A program made the position numbers and the translations under genes. Below the pieces are notes generated by a model. That model worked only from the letters and a program-made list of their open reading frames with translations. It was not told the origin of the DNA and searched no databases. From an uncultured Bacteroidota bacterium (lineage in GTDB: Bacteria; Bacteroidota; Bacteroidia; Flavobacteriales; Flavobacteriaceae), in the NCBI GenBank assembly GCA_902590705.1, contig CACIXU010000002.1, positions 62,001 to 126,000 of the forward strand: 64,000 nucleotides of DNA, read 5' to 3'. The first letter of the stretch is position 1, and every line of letters begins with the position of its first letter. Of the stretch, positions 29,187-38,326 are shown piece by piece.

Positions 29187-29396
29187 AATTAAAACGTTTT
29201 TGATAGTGAAATATAGCTAAAAAATTTATTAACGAAAAACCTATGAATTGACTTTAAAATTTAAATTAATAAGTACTCTCTCACGTCTATATTATAAAAT
29301 ACATTCATTAATTTTAATTAGATTTAAAATTATACCAGTATTATAATTTGGTAGACTATAGTATAATTCAAATAATTGTTCTTTAGACCAAATAAT

Positions 29397-31001
29397 TTAA
29401 AGAGAGATATCTCTTTTCCAAGGAAGGAAATCATACTGCCTATTCTCCATAGATTTAGTTTTAATTTCTCCACTTGCTACTTGGATAATGTAATCTAATA
29501 ATCGAGTTGATAATGATTCCAGAGTTTCATTTCCTTCCACTATTGATCCACAATTAAAATCGATTATATCACTCATCTTTTCAAAAACCGATGTATTAGA
29601 TGATATTTTTACAACAGGTGTAATTGGGTTACCGGTTGGTGTTCCCAGGCCAGTAGTAAAAATAATCAGATTGGCACCCGAACCTGCCATGGCTGTTGTG
29701 CTTTCCACATCATTTCCAGGCGTACACAATAAATTTAATCCACTATTTTGAAGGTATTCACCATAATCCAGTACATCAACCACTGGAGATGTACCTCCTT
29801 TTTTCGCGGCCCCAGCAGATTTCATTGCATCGGTTATCAATCCATCTTTTATATTTCCTGGGGAGGGATTGGTACTGAAGTCTGTACCCGATTCAATTAC
29901 CTTTTGCTCATAACGTTGCATTAAGTCAATGAATTTTTTTGCTTTTTTGATATCTACGCATCGGTCGACTAGCTCTTGCTCAACACCTCTTAATTCTGGG
30001 AACTCAGAAAGGATAGCACTACCTCCAGCTGCAACTAATTTATCTATAGTAGCTCCCAAAGTGGGGTTAGCCGAAATCCCTGAAAAACCATCTGAACCTC
30101 CACATTCTAGTCCAATTGTAAGCTTTGACAAGGGAGTTTTCTCTCTTTTTATTTCATTTGCTTTTTTAATTCCCTTTAAGGAGTCTTTTATAATTTTTTT
30201 AATTAAATCATCTCTATTTCCAATTTTTTGTTGGTCGAATACTAATAGAGGTTTATCAAAACCTGGATTCATTGATTTGAGTTCCTCTAAGAATAATTCT
30301 ACTTGAAGATTTTGACAACCTAGGCTTAAAACTGTAGCACCAACAACATTGGGATTACTGACATATCCGGAAAGGAGTTTACCAAGTATTTTTGAATCTG
30401 ATCTGGTACCACCACAACCGGAGTGATGTGTAATAAATCTAACGTCCACATTTGGGAAAGGATTTTGATTTTTAGTCTTAGTAGCTTTTTCCTTTGTGTT
30501 TTGAACGAGACTTCTAAGGAATTGCTGATGCTCATGAAGTTTATCTGGATAGAATTCTCTTTCAAAGACAGTTTTTAGTAATTCAATATTCCTGTTTTCA
30601 CAGAAAACCAATGGAAAAAAAAGCCATACATTTTGTGTCCCAACGCTTCCATCTTTTCTAGGGTAACCCATAAAAAATCGTTCAGAATTCTTACTTTTTA
30701 TAGGATTAAGTTTTCCTACATTTTCAAAGTGAATGTTTTCGTTAAATGCATTGTCAATATTTTCAGGGGTCAATGGGGTTCCTTTTAAAATTATTTGATT
30801 GGCAATACCTACTTTTACTCCATACATCAAAAGCGGCTCACCTTTTTCAATATCAAATTGAGCGAATTTATGTTTTTGTTTTACTCTTTCCTGAATTGTG
30901 ACAGTTTGATTATCTACCGTGACATTCTCCCCTTTTTTTAGGTCATTAATTGCTACGATCAAATTATCGTTTGGGTGAATTTTTATGGCTTTACTAATCA
31001 T
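29397..31001 (-). CDS. uxaA: altronate dehydratase
   Basis: A UxaA-type dehydratase of about 534 residues converting D-altronate to 2-keto-3-deoxy-D-gluconate in galacturonate catabolism. The N-terminal SAF-type domain covers about 1-95 (ENVTVDNQTVTIQERVKQKHKFA) and the GD-AH core follows (RKDGSVGTQNVW, ITHHSGCGG, GLECGGSDGFSGISANPTLG). The start is the ATG at 30999-31001; an upstream frame adds ten spurious residues. It overlaps uxaB by eight bases, so the two are coupled. Confidence 0.93.
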   Translation of the reverse strand: MISKAIKIHPNDNLIVAINDLKKGENVTVDNQTVTIQERVKQKHKFAQFDIEKGEPLLMYGVKVGIANQIILKGTPLTPENIDNAFNENIHFENVGKLNPIKSKNSERFFMGYPRKDGSVGTQNVWLFFPLVFCENRNIELLKTVFEREFYPDKLHEHQQFLRSLVQNTKEKATKTKNQNPFPNVDVRFITHHSGCGGTRSDSKILGKLLSGYVSNPNVVGATVLSLGCQNLQVELFLEELKSMNPGFDKPLLVFDQQKIGNRDDLIKKIIKDSLKGIKKANEIKREKTPLSKLTIGLECGGSDGFSGISANPTLGATIDKLVAAGGSAILSEFPELRGVEQELVDRCVDIKKAKKFIDLMQRYEQKVIESGTDFSTNPSPGNIKDGLITDAMKSAGAAKKGGTSPVVDVLDYGEYLQNSGLNLLCTPGNDVESTTAMAGSGANLIIFTTGLGTPTGNPITPVVKISSNTSVFEKMSDIIDFNCGSIVEGNETLESLSTRLLDYIIQVASGEIKTKSMENRQYDFLPWKRDISL

Positions 31002-32412
31002 ATTTTTTTTTAAAAATATTATAAGCAACATCTATTTTTCCACAAGAATGAATGGCTTCAAGAGCAATATTTACCTTATCTTTTAACGGCTTTATTTCTG
31101 CTAGGTTTTGACCCCAAAGCGATGATTTACTAAGAGTTTCTTCTGTAACTCTTTTAATATATTCTGTTTCCCAGACTTTTTTAAAAAATTCAATATTGGA
31201 AGTTTCGTCGTTTAACTCATATGAATGTTGCGAAATCTCTTTACCATAATAATAAATTAGCGAAGCCATGGCGAAAGATAAGTTTTTTGGGGCTTTACCT
31301 TCTATTTTTAGATAGGAAAGTATGCTTGGCAAGACTCTAACCTTAAATTTAGAAATGCTGTTTAGGGCAATGGATTCCAATTTGTGAATAATGAATGGAT
31401 TTGAAAACCGCTCTAAAACTGATGCAGCATAATTTTTAAGTTCGTCCTTATCAAAATCTATACTGGGGATAATCTCTTCAAAAAGTGCTTCTGTAATAAA
31501 ACTTTTTAGAAAGTCATTATTAAGAACATCAGAAACTGTTGAGGTTTTGTTCAAAAGGCCAACCGGAACCATTGTGGTGTGGCAGCCATTAAGAATTCTT
31601 ACTTTTCTAGTTCTGTAAACTTTCAAATCATCAACTACAATTAAATTAATTTTTTTTAATTGATCTGCTGGGAAAATTTCAAGTAATGCCTTACTTCCCT
31701 CAATAACCCAGAGAAAGAAGGGTTCACATGTTACCATTAGTTTGTCTTTAAATGGTAGGCCCCTTTCATAGAAATCAATATCGTTTTTAGGAAATCCAGG
31801 AACTATTCTATCTACTAGTGTATTATAAAACACATTAAGATTTAACCAACACTTGAACTTCTCACCAAGTCCCCATTTATTACTTATTTCAATTAAAATT
31901 TCTTTTAATTTTGATCCATTTTTCTCAATTAATTCACAAGGAATTATGTGAAGAATCATTGAAGGATCCCCATTAAATTTTTGAAATCTTTGATAAAGTA
32001 GTATTAAAAGTTTTGCAGGGAATGAGTTTGGAGGTTTATCATTTATTTTGTCGTTTATATCATACGCTATTCCTGCTTCAGTTGTATTTGAAAAAATAAA
32101 GGTTAAGCTCTCATTTTCTGCAAGTTTTAAATATGACTGAAATTCCAAATAAGGATTTATTAGTTTATCAATACAATCAATTAAATGTCTGGACCTTACT
32201 TGCTCACCATTAATAACTCCTTCCTGAAAAACATGGTATTTTCCATTTTGATTTTTTAAATCAGCTATGATTCCTTTTTCAATGGGCTGAACAATATTCA
32301 CTTTACCCACAAAGTCAGTTTCTTCGTTTAAAAGCTGTATACAATAATCAACAAATGCTCTCATGAAATTACCCTCACCAAACTGAATACTGTCGGTATC
32401 TTTTTTTTTCAT
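30994..32412 (-). CDS. uxaB: tagaturonate reductase (altronate oxidoreductase)
   Basis: A 472-residue member of the polyol/mannitol dehydrogenase family that reduces tagaturonate to altronate with NADH. The opening IQFGEGNFMRAFVDY near residues 9-23 and the middle NGCHTTMVPVGLL near 273 fit UxaB. It is the first gene of the uxaB-uxaA pair, overlapping uxaA by eight bases. Uronate isomerase (uxaC), KDG kinase and KDPG aldolase are not in the window, so the pathway needs genes elsewhere. The pair fits a uronic acid-containing substrate. Confidence 0.92.
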   Translation of the reverse strand: MKKKDTDSIQFGEGNFMRAFVDYCIQLLNEETDFVGKVNIVQPIEKGIIADLKNQNGKYHVFQEGVINGEQVRSRHLIDCIDKLINPYLEFQSYLKLAENESLTFIFSNTTEAGIAYDINDKINDKPPNSFPAKLLILLYQRFQKFNGDPSMILHIIPCELIEKNGSKLKEILIEISNKWGLGEKFKCWLNLNVFYNTLVDRIVPGFPKNDIDFYERGLPFKDKLMVTCEPFFLWVIEGSKALLEIFPADQLKKINLIVVDDLKVYRTRKVRILNGCHTTMVPVGLLNKTSTVSDVLNNDFLKSFITEALFEEIIPSIDFDKDELKNYAASVLERFSNPFIIHKLESIALNSISKFKVRVLPSILSYLKIEGKAPKNLSFAMASLIYYYGKEISQHSYELNDETSNIEFFKKVWETEYIKRVTEETLSKSSLWGQNLAEIKPLKDKVNIALEAIHSCGKIDVAYNIFKKKYD

Positions 32413-32500
32413 GATAAAAGATTATTGATTACTTCTTATTTTTGTAAAAATACAGACTTTTATTTATTGATTAATTATTTTGAAAATAGCTGGTTGTCTA

Positions 32501-32746
32501 ATGAAATATAACCTTTTTTTATTGATTTTCCTTATTTACTTTTCTTGCAGTGAAGATGAGGAATGTGTAATTATAATGGATAAAGTTCAAGAATCGGACA
32601 GCTATTATTTTTATTTTTCGACAAATTATTTATCTACTTCACAGTCAAATAATATGTTAGGCGGAATTGATAGCCGATATGGATCTGGAAAGGTATCTAA
32701 AGCAACCTATGACAAATATAATATTGGTGATGAATATTGTTATTAA
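32501..32746 (+). CDS. small putative lipoprotein of unknown function
   Basis: An 81-residue protein starting at the ATG at 32501; an upstream TTG would add seven residues. A hydrophobic signal ends at Cys16 (IYFSCSEDE). The mature part has two Cys (EECV and EYCY) and a Tyr/Ser-rich middle. I do not recognise it. It lies alone between uxaB and the SulP gene, with no clear promoter. Confidence 0.55.
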   Translation: MKYNLFLLIFLIYFSCSEDEECVIIMDKVQESDSYYFYFSTNYLSTSQSNNMLGGIDSRYGSGKVSKATYDKYNIGDEYCY

Positions 32747-33137
32747 CTTTTAACTTATTAATTGTAAGGCTTAATTTCATCATATTTATTAAATGACATT
32801 AATGATATTATGTCATAAAAATGATATTAAATTTTCAACTTTTCAATCAGTTATTTTGGCTTTATTATTAACCTCTGTTAATTCACTCAATTATAACTGA
32901 TAGACCTGTCTTATGAGTATGGATTGAATAATAGTATAAATTATCAATCAATTGGGATTAGTTGGAAACAAAAATTAATAAATAATATTCAGGATTCTCA
33001 GTAATTAGAAAAAATAAATGTATTCTGGTATCGAAAGCTGGATTATAAATAATTTATTTAATATAATTTTATAAATGTTTGTTTTTATTAGAGAGGAGTT
33101 TATTTTTGTTTTTTAAATTTTTAAAAAAATTATATAA
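32747..33137. other. AT-rich gap, possibly with remnants of an outer-membrane protein gene
   Basis: This 391-base gap has no intact gene. Two short frames are notable. 32802-32900 encodes 32 residues with a signal-like hydrophobic core (SVILALLLTSVNS). The overlapping frame 32897-33004 reads 35 residues with barrel-like alternation (YEYGLNNSINYQSIGISW). Together they could be the ends of a collapsed, frameshifted outer-membrane protein gene, but chance frames are common in such AT-rich DNA. Confidence 0.25.
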
Positions 33138-34979
33138 ATGTTTAAACATATAAAAGGTGATTTTTTTGGGGGTCTTACTGCTGGTATTGTGGCACTTCCC
33201 CTTGCCCTTGCATTTGGAGTTTCTTCAGGATTAGGTGCTTCTGCGGGACTATATGGAGCTATGTTTTTGAGTTTTTTTGCAGCTCTTTTAGGAGGTACTA
33301 ATACTCAAATTTCAGGACCGACAGCTCCAATGACTGCCCTTAGTATGGTTGTTATTTCATCAATTGTCATAATGAATGATGGAGATGTATCAAAAGCCTT
33401 ACCATTAATTTTAGGAGTATTTTTGCTGTCAGGATTAATTCAGATAGTCCTTGGTTTGGTTGGATTAGGGGTATATATAAAGTATATACCGTACCCTGTA
33501 GTTTCAGGTTTTATGACAGCTATAGGGCTTATTATTTTAACAACACAAACCCTTCCTGTTTTAGGATATTACCCCAAAGAGGATACTGAGCTAGTCAATT
33601 CTTTTGAGGCTGAGGCTGAACATACTTTATTGATGAAGGTTATAGATGAAAATCTCGAGAATGATTTACTTGAGGTTGAAAAATTCACCCAGGCGGCTCA
33701 GGAGGGACAGCAAATAAGTAACATTGACATTGAAAATGAATCCAAGGTACAGGCTTCAAAATATGCCTCAGGGGTCATTGGAGCTTTACGAGTTTTGCCA
33801 AGAGCTCTTGGAAATATAGATTTTGTCGAGCTACTTTTAGCTTTAGGGACGATCATTATTATATATGGCTTTAAGAGGATTACAACTGTTATCCCTAGTA
33901 CACTTGTAGGTCTTATTCTGATGACTATAATAGCAAATTTCTTTACACCAGGATATAGACCGATAACAGAAATACCAAGTGGCTTCCCTATGCCTCAATG
34001 GGGAATCTTTTATGAAATAAGTTTTATTGATTTATTACCTTACTTTTTTACCGCTCTTACATTAGCACTTTTAGGAACAATAGATTCCCTCTTAACTAGT
34101 GTTGTTGCTGATAATTTGACTAAAACGAGACATAAGCCAAATAAGGAATTAATTGGTCAGGGGATCGGGAACACCATATCTTCTATTTTTGGAGGCCTCC
34201 CTGGAGCTGGAGCCACAATTAGAACTGTGGTAAATATTAATTCTGGAGGAGTAACTCGAATTTCTGGAATGATTTCGAGCATGGTGCTTTTATTTATTCT
34301 TTTAATTTTTAGTTCAATTGCATCTAAGATACCCGCTGCTGTTCTAGCTGGAATTCTTGTGACGGTTGGGATTAGCGTAATGGACTATAAAGGACTGAGA
34401 GCCTCAAGGATTTTACCAAAGGATATCAAATTTAAAAGATTAGGTGTTAGCTCTGAGGTTATAATTATGTTTACCGTTATGATCCTAGCCACATTTTGGA
34501 ATTTAGTTTACGCCGTTGGAATTGGACTTTTGATTGCCTGTATTTTCTTTATGAAAAAAACAGGTGATTCGATGTCAAAACTTTCTAATTTACTCCTATC
34601 ATCTAAAGAAAAATTAAAAGAAAAAATTGAACTTATAGATAGTGATGGGGATGGCAGTCCAAATGTTGCAATTAAGCAAATTATTGGACCTTTGTTTTTT
34701 GGGTCTTCTGATTCATTTCAAAAACTAGGTTCAAATATTCCTGACTCAGCATCTACAGTTTTATTTAAACTAGATAGAATGAATTATCTTGATCAATCAG
34801 GGGTTTATGCGATGGATGAAATGATCTTGAGTCTTGAAAAACAAAATAAAAAAGTCTATTTTAGTGGAATTGATAGTCAACCTAAATTAATGTTTGAAAA
34901 GATGGGCTTTTTCGATAAAGTTAACAGTAACCAGATTTTTGAGAATTACGAAGATTGCATAAAATCACTCAAAAAATAA
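33138..34979 (+). CDS. SulP family inorganic anion transporter with STAS domain
   Basis: A 613-residue inner-membrane transporter. The transport core starts at once (GDFFGGLTAGIVALPLALAFGV) with GGTNTQISGPTAPMT near 54-68 and GGLPGAGATIRTVVNINSGG near 353-372. A hydrophilic loop of about 60 residues is inserted at about 152-215. The cytoplasmic STAS domain fills about 515-610 (VLFKLDRMNYLDQSGVYAMDEM). The linker holds an acidic DSDGDGS loop near residue 500. The family moves sulfate, bicarbonate or other anions; sulfate is attractive beside four sulfatases but not proven. A small lipoprotein gene follows after 20 bases. Confidence 0.93.
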   Translation: MFKHIKGDFFGGLTAGIVALPLALAFGVSSGLGASAGLYGAMFLSFFAALLGGTNTQISGPTAPMTALSMVVISSIVIMNDGDVSKALPLILGVFLLSGLIQIVLGLVGLGVYIKYIPYPVVSGFMTAIGLIILTTQTLPVLGYYPKEDTELVNSFEAEAEHTLLMKVIDENLENDLLEVEKFTQAAQEGQQISNIDIENESKVQASKYASGVIGALRVLPRALGNIDFVELLLALGTIIIIYGFKRITTVIPSTLVGLILMTIIANFFTPGYRPITEIPSGFPMPQWGIFYEISFIDLLPYFFTALTLALLGTIDSLLTSVVADNLTKTRHKPNKELIGQGIGNTISSIFGGLPGAGATIRTVVNINSGGVTRISGMISSMVLLFILLIFSSIASKIPAAVLAGILVTVGISVMDYKGLRASRILPKDIKFKRLGVSSEVIIMFTVMILATFWNLVYAVGIGLLIACIFFMKKTGDSMSKLSNLLLSSKEKLKEKIELIDSDGDGSPNVAIKQIIGPLFFGSSDSFQKLGSNIPDSASTVLFKLDRMNYLDQSGVYAMDEMILSLEKQNKKVYFSGIDSQPKLMFEKMGFFDKVNSNQIFENYEDCIKSLKK

Positions 34980-34999
34980 ATTTAATTATTAATTAAGCT

Positions 35000-35716
35000 A
35001 TGAGATATTTTATCGTTTGTTTTTTTTTATCGCTTTTTATTTTTTCATGTGATAATACCTCCAAAATCACATTAACAAAACTTGAGGGATCCCCGGCATA
35101 TGAAGATGCTAAGCTTGAAATTGATACTATAACCTTCAAGGAAAAAGAATACTCTTTTAAATTCAATGTGCTTGACTACAATCTTGGCGAACAAACTGAA
35201 AAAGAATTTAGTTTTGATTTAGCAAATTCAGGCAAAGGACAGCACATTCATTTCATAGCCAATAACGGACCCTATTCTGCTTATTATTCAAACGAATTTA
35301 ATAAAAAGTTAGAAGAGGGAAATAATGTAATTCTTGCCTTTTTGTCAAGATCATATCATGAGTCAGTAAAAAATTCAAATGCTTTTTTTCTTACACAAAT
35401 TGGTGAGGGTGAGAAAATTGACCTAACAAAAGAATTTCTTTTTTACAGCAGGCCTAAAGGAGTATATAAAGGAAAGGATACTGAAAAATTATTACTGGAT
35501 TTTTATTTAGTTAATACAAATATATCCTCTTCGGGTAATAAAGTAAAAGCAACAATCCAAGATGCTGAATTTGTAATAGACGAATGGGCTCCATATTATG
35601 TAGAAGGTTTGCCCAAGGGTGAAATCTCGATTAAACTTGAGCTTATTGACGAAATGGGTGAGCCAATTGAAACCCCATTTAATCCCTCTCAAAGAACTAT
35701 TTTGCTTGAAGATTAA
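35000..35716 (+). CDS. conserved lipoprotein of unknown function
   Basis: A 238-residue protein with a lipoprotein signal ending at Cys17 (FIFSCDNT). The mature part is beta-rich; GKGQHIHFIANNGPYSAYY near residue 75-95 is a distinctive segment and NAFFLTQIGEG follows near 130. It starts 20 bases after the SulP gene and is probably co-transcribed with it. I do not know its function. A long palindrome overlaps its stop codon. Confidence 0.7.
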   Translation: MRYFIVCFFLSLFIFSCDNTSKITLTKLEGSPAYEDAKLEIDTITFKEKEYSFKFNVLDYNLGEQTEKEFSFDLANSGKGQHIHFIANNGPYSAYYSNEFNKKLEEGNNVILAFLSRSYHESVKNSNAFFLTQIGEGEKIDLTKEFLFYSRPKGVYKGKDTEKLLLDFYLVNTNISSSGNKVKATIQDAEFVIDEWAPYYVEGLPKGEISIKLELIDEMGEPIETPFNPSQRTILLED

Positions 35717-35736
35717 TTATAAAATTAATCTTCAAG
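35705..35736. terminator. 14-bp perfect palindrome at the end of the SulP operon
   Basis: CTTGAAGATTAATT and its exact reverse complement flank a four-base loop, ATAA. The left arm includes the stop codon at 35714-35716. No T-run follows, so it may be a 3'-end stabilising hairpin or a weak terminator between two convergent genes. Confidence 0.5.
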
Positions 35737-35758
35737 GTGGTATTATTTAATTCAGTTA

Positions 35759-36220
35759 TTAATGGCTGTAAGGGAAAGATGAATGGTGTAAATCAATTTT
35801 TAACTTTCCATCAATAAGTTTATATCCAAAAGTATATTCTACTTTGGCTTCACTCCCACTAAGGTCAGTAAAATAATAGTTCCCCATTGCTATTGCCCGG
35901 TCCCCATCAATAATGATTCCGCTATTTTCAAATCGAACTTTTGTCCAAGGATTTATAGCAAAACCTTTGTCTTCATTACATGCTCTATCATCACCAGCAA
36001 TAAAGTATGATAAAGCCTCAGATTTAGTGGGTCTAAATTGTTCGATCTCACATTTAGTTGGCTTAAATAGGACTTCTCCGCTGTCAAAAGCATAAAGACT
36101 ATCTAAAAATTCACTAGTATATTTTTCACATTCTGCTCTATTATCTTTTAAAGATCCTATTTTCACTACCCCGTTTCCCCAGGATTCTTGGTAGCCTATT
36201 ATTTCTTCTTTAGTTATCAT
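35759..36220 (-). CDS. NTF2/SnoaL-like fold protein
   Basis: A 153-residue soluble protein starting at the ATG at 36218-36220 (MITKEEIIGYQESWGNGVVKIG); a longer frame adds 28 residues that look like untranslated AT-rich DNA. The chain carries VLFKPTKCEIEQFRPT near residues 52-66, GDDRACNEDKGFAINPWTKVRFENSGIII, AIAMGNYYFTDL and ends LKIDLHHSSFPY. This is a widespread bacterial family with an NTF2-like fold, sometimes misnamed phosphoribosyl-AMP cyclohydrolase. Function is unknown. Confidence 0.75.
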   Translation of the reverse strand: MITKEEIIGYQESWGNGVVKIGSLKDNRAECEKYTSEFLDSLYAFDSGEVLFKPTKCEIEQFRPTKSEALSYFIAGDDRACNEDKGFAINPWTKVRFENSGIIIDGDRAIAMGNYYFTDLSGSEAKVEYTFGYKLIDGKLKIDLHHSSFPYSH

Positions 36221-36314
36221 AATTTTATTTTTAACCTGTAAAAATATAATACAATTAATAATTAAAAAAATTTTTTTTAAATCTTGCTTATTAAATTTAT
36301 TCAAATAAAGGCAG

Positions 36315-36386
36315 TAGCTCCGACAGGAATCGAACCTGTATCTAAAGTTTAGGAAACTCTTGTTCTATCCGTTGAACTACGGAGCC
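36315..36386 (-). tRNA. tRNA-Arg (anticodon CCT)
   Basis: The minus strand folds into a complete cloverleaf: acceptor GGCTCCG/CGGAGCT (closing G-U pair), D-arm GTTCAACGGATAGAAC, anticodon stem AGAGT/ACTTT with loop TTCCTAA (anticodon CCT), and T-arm ACAGG-TTCGATT-CCTGT. Discriminator base is A; CCA is not encoded. Confidence 0.96.
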
Positions 36387-36560
36387 AAAAACTTTTCAAA
36401 AGTAGCTTATAATTTTAAATTTTTTGGGGGGGGAGAAAATATCGATCTCAAAAGATTAAATCATTTTTATTTTAAAAATTTATTAGATGAAAGATCTAAA
36501 TGCCTTTTACTATGAATACATGTAAATAAATTTTGTAAATTTTGCAACAAAAATCAAACG

Positions 36561-37379
36561 ATGAATAATGTACTCCAACTATTTATAGTTCTATTTTTCG
36601 GCATACATATTAGTGGATTAAATGCCCAAAAACAGGAATATATTCTAGAGGAAAATCTTTCTTATTATGATGGCATTATAGATACTTACCAAAAAGAGCG
36701 ATGTAAAATAGATATTTATTATCCTAAAAATTCAGAAAAATTTCCAACAGTTGTCTGGCTGCATGGAGGAGGCTTAAAGGGAGGCAATAAATCTATTCCA
36801 GTACAACTACAAGAAAAAGGTATTGCTGTTATTGCTGTCAATTATAGACTTTACCCAAAAGTAAAAACCCCTGTTTTTATTGAAGATGCAGCTGCTGCAG
36901 TAGCATGGACTTTTAAAAATATTGAAAGCTATGGGGGAGATCCTTCAAAAATTATTGTTAGTGGGAGTTCTGCAGGGGGTTATTTAACAATGATGGTGGG
37001 CTTAGACAAAAGCTACTTGAGAAAACACCAAATAGATGCAAATGATATTTTTGCATTACTACCACTTACAGGACACGCGATTACACATTTTACAGTTAGG
37101 TCAGAAAATGGGATTTCCAAGAAACAACCAATTATTGATCGTTACGCCCCCCTATATCACGTTAGAGCAGATGCTCCTCCTATAGTTCTTTATACGGGTG
37201 ACCCAGAGTTGGAGATGCTGGGAAGGGCTGAAGAAAATGCTTACATGATGCGAATGCTTAAAGTAGCAGGACATCAAAATGTAAAGCATATTATTTTCAA
37301 TGGTTATGGTCACAGTATTTCAACTCCTGCTTTACCTTTATTGGTAAATGAAATTAAAAAAATGATAAAAAATTTATGA
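36561..37379 (+). CDS. secreted alpha/beta hydrolase (esterase/lipase family)
   Basis: A 272-residue exported alpha/beta hydrolase with a signal peptide (cleavage near LNAQ, residue 22). The oxyanion motif HGGG lies near 68-71, the nucleophile elbow GSSAGGY near 135-140, the acid in YTGDPELE near 211-217 and the catalytic His in GYGHSIS near 249-254. It resembles BD-FAE/acetyl-esterase type enzymes. First gene of the operon with two ThuA-like proteins, xylB, xylA, an MFS transporter and a DUF1080 protein; it overlaps the next gene by ATGA. Removing acyl groups from xylose-containing glycans is a reasonable inference. Confidence 0.87.
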   Translation: MNNVLQLFIVLFFGIHISGLNAQKQEYILEENLSYYDGIIDTYQKERCKIDIYYPKNSEKFPTVVWLHGGGLKGGNKSIPVQLQEKGIAVIAVNYRLYPKVKTPVFIEDAAAAVAWTFKNIESYGGDPSKIIVSGSSAGGYLTMMVGLDKSYLRKHQIDANDIFALLPLTGHAITHFTVRSENGISKKQPIIDRYAPLYHVRADAPPIVLYTGDPELEMLGRAEENAYMMRMLKVAGHQNVKHIIFNGYGHSISTPALPLLVNEIKKMIKNL

Positions 37380-38191
37380 GAAATTTAAAACACTATTCAA
37401 TTTTAATAATTGCAATATTATTTTATTCAGTTTCAATTCAGAGCCAAAGTAAAAAAGAACCGACATTGAAAGGGAAAAAAATTATATATGTTTATGGCGG
37501 CTGGGAGGGTCATTTCCCAAAACAAAGTGTAGATGTTATTGTCCCAAAGTTAAGAGCTGCTGGCGCAGATGTTAAAGTTTTTGATAACCTTAGGGTTTAT
37601 AGAAATAAAAAAATAATGGATGAAACGGATTTAATAATTCAGATTTGGACCATGGGTAAAATAACGAAAAAACAATTTGAAGGGTTACAATCAGCGATAA
37701 TGTCTGGTACTGGATTTTCCGGATGGCATGGGGGATTAGGCGATGCATTCAGGGATAACCTTAAATATCAATTTATGGTCGGTGGACAGTTTATCTTTCA
37801 CCCTGGAGGGAAAATTGATTATGGAATAAATATAATTGACAAAAAGGACCCCATAACAAAAGATATAGGCGATTTTAGTTTAAAAAATACAGAACAATAT
37901 TATATGCTCGTTGATCCTAATACTAAGGTCCTTGCAGTTTCAAAGTTTGTTAAAGATAGATATGAGAAACCAGGAAAAAAAGAAATTAAAGTTACAGGGA
38001 GTGTTATGCCAGTAGTATGGAAAAAGAATTATGGAAAAGGAAGAGTGTTTTATTCTTCAATTGGTCATTTTATGACTGACTTTGATGTACCTGAGGTTTT
38101 AAAAATTCAGATGAGGGGTTTTGCTTGGGCATCTGAGGGAAAATACCATGAAAAAGAGGATTTAATCAATCCATTTATAAAAATTCAGTAA
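37376..38191 (+). CDS. secreted ThuA-like domain protein, copy 1
   Basis: A 271-residue exported ThuA-like (class I glutamine amidotransferase-like fold) protein with a signal peptide (cleavage near IQSQS). Core segments are KIIYVYGGWEGHFPKQSVD near 34, DLIIQIWTMGKIT near 85, GTGFSGWHGGLGDAF near 113-127 and PVVWKKNYGKGRVFYSSIGH near 216-235. ThuA-like proteins accompany keto-sugar metabolism in rhizobial trehalose use and are frequent in Bacteroidota glycan loci, but their reaction is not well defined. It is coupled to the esterase gene by a four-base overlap and is paralogous to the next gene. Confidence 0.85.
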   Translation: MRNLKHYSILIIAILFYSVSIQSQSKKEPTLKGKKIIYVYGGWEGHFPKQSVDVIVPKLRAAGADVKVFDNLRVYRNKKIMDETDLIIQIWTMGKITKKQFEGLQSAIMSGTGFSGWHGGLGDAFRDNLKYQFMVGGQFIFHPGGKIDYGINIIDKKDPITKDIGDFSLKNTEQYYMLVDPNTKVLAVSKFVKDRYEKPGKKEIKVTGSVMPVVWKKNYGKGRVFYSSIGHFMTDFDVPEVLKIQMRGFAWASEGKYHEKEDLINPFIKIQ

Positions 38192-38326
38192 TTTTTTGTC
38201 GGTTATTAGTAACTTTTTTCTACAAATAGAGGCAATTTGTGATCTATATCTTTTAACAAAGGTTTTTTTTATTCTATTCTTTAATATATTGATTTTTGTA
38301 ATTTTAAAATTGCCTTTCTGATAAGG

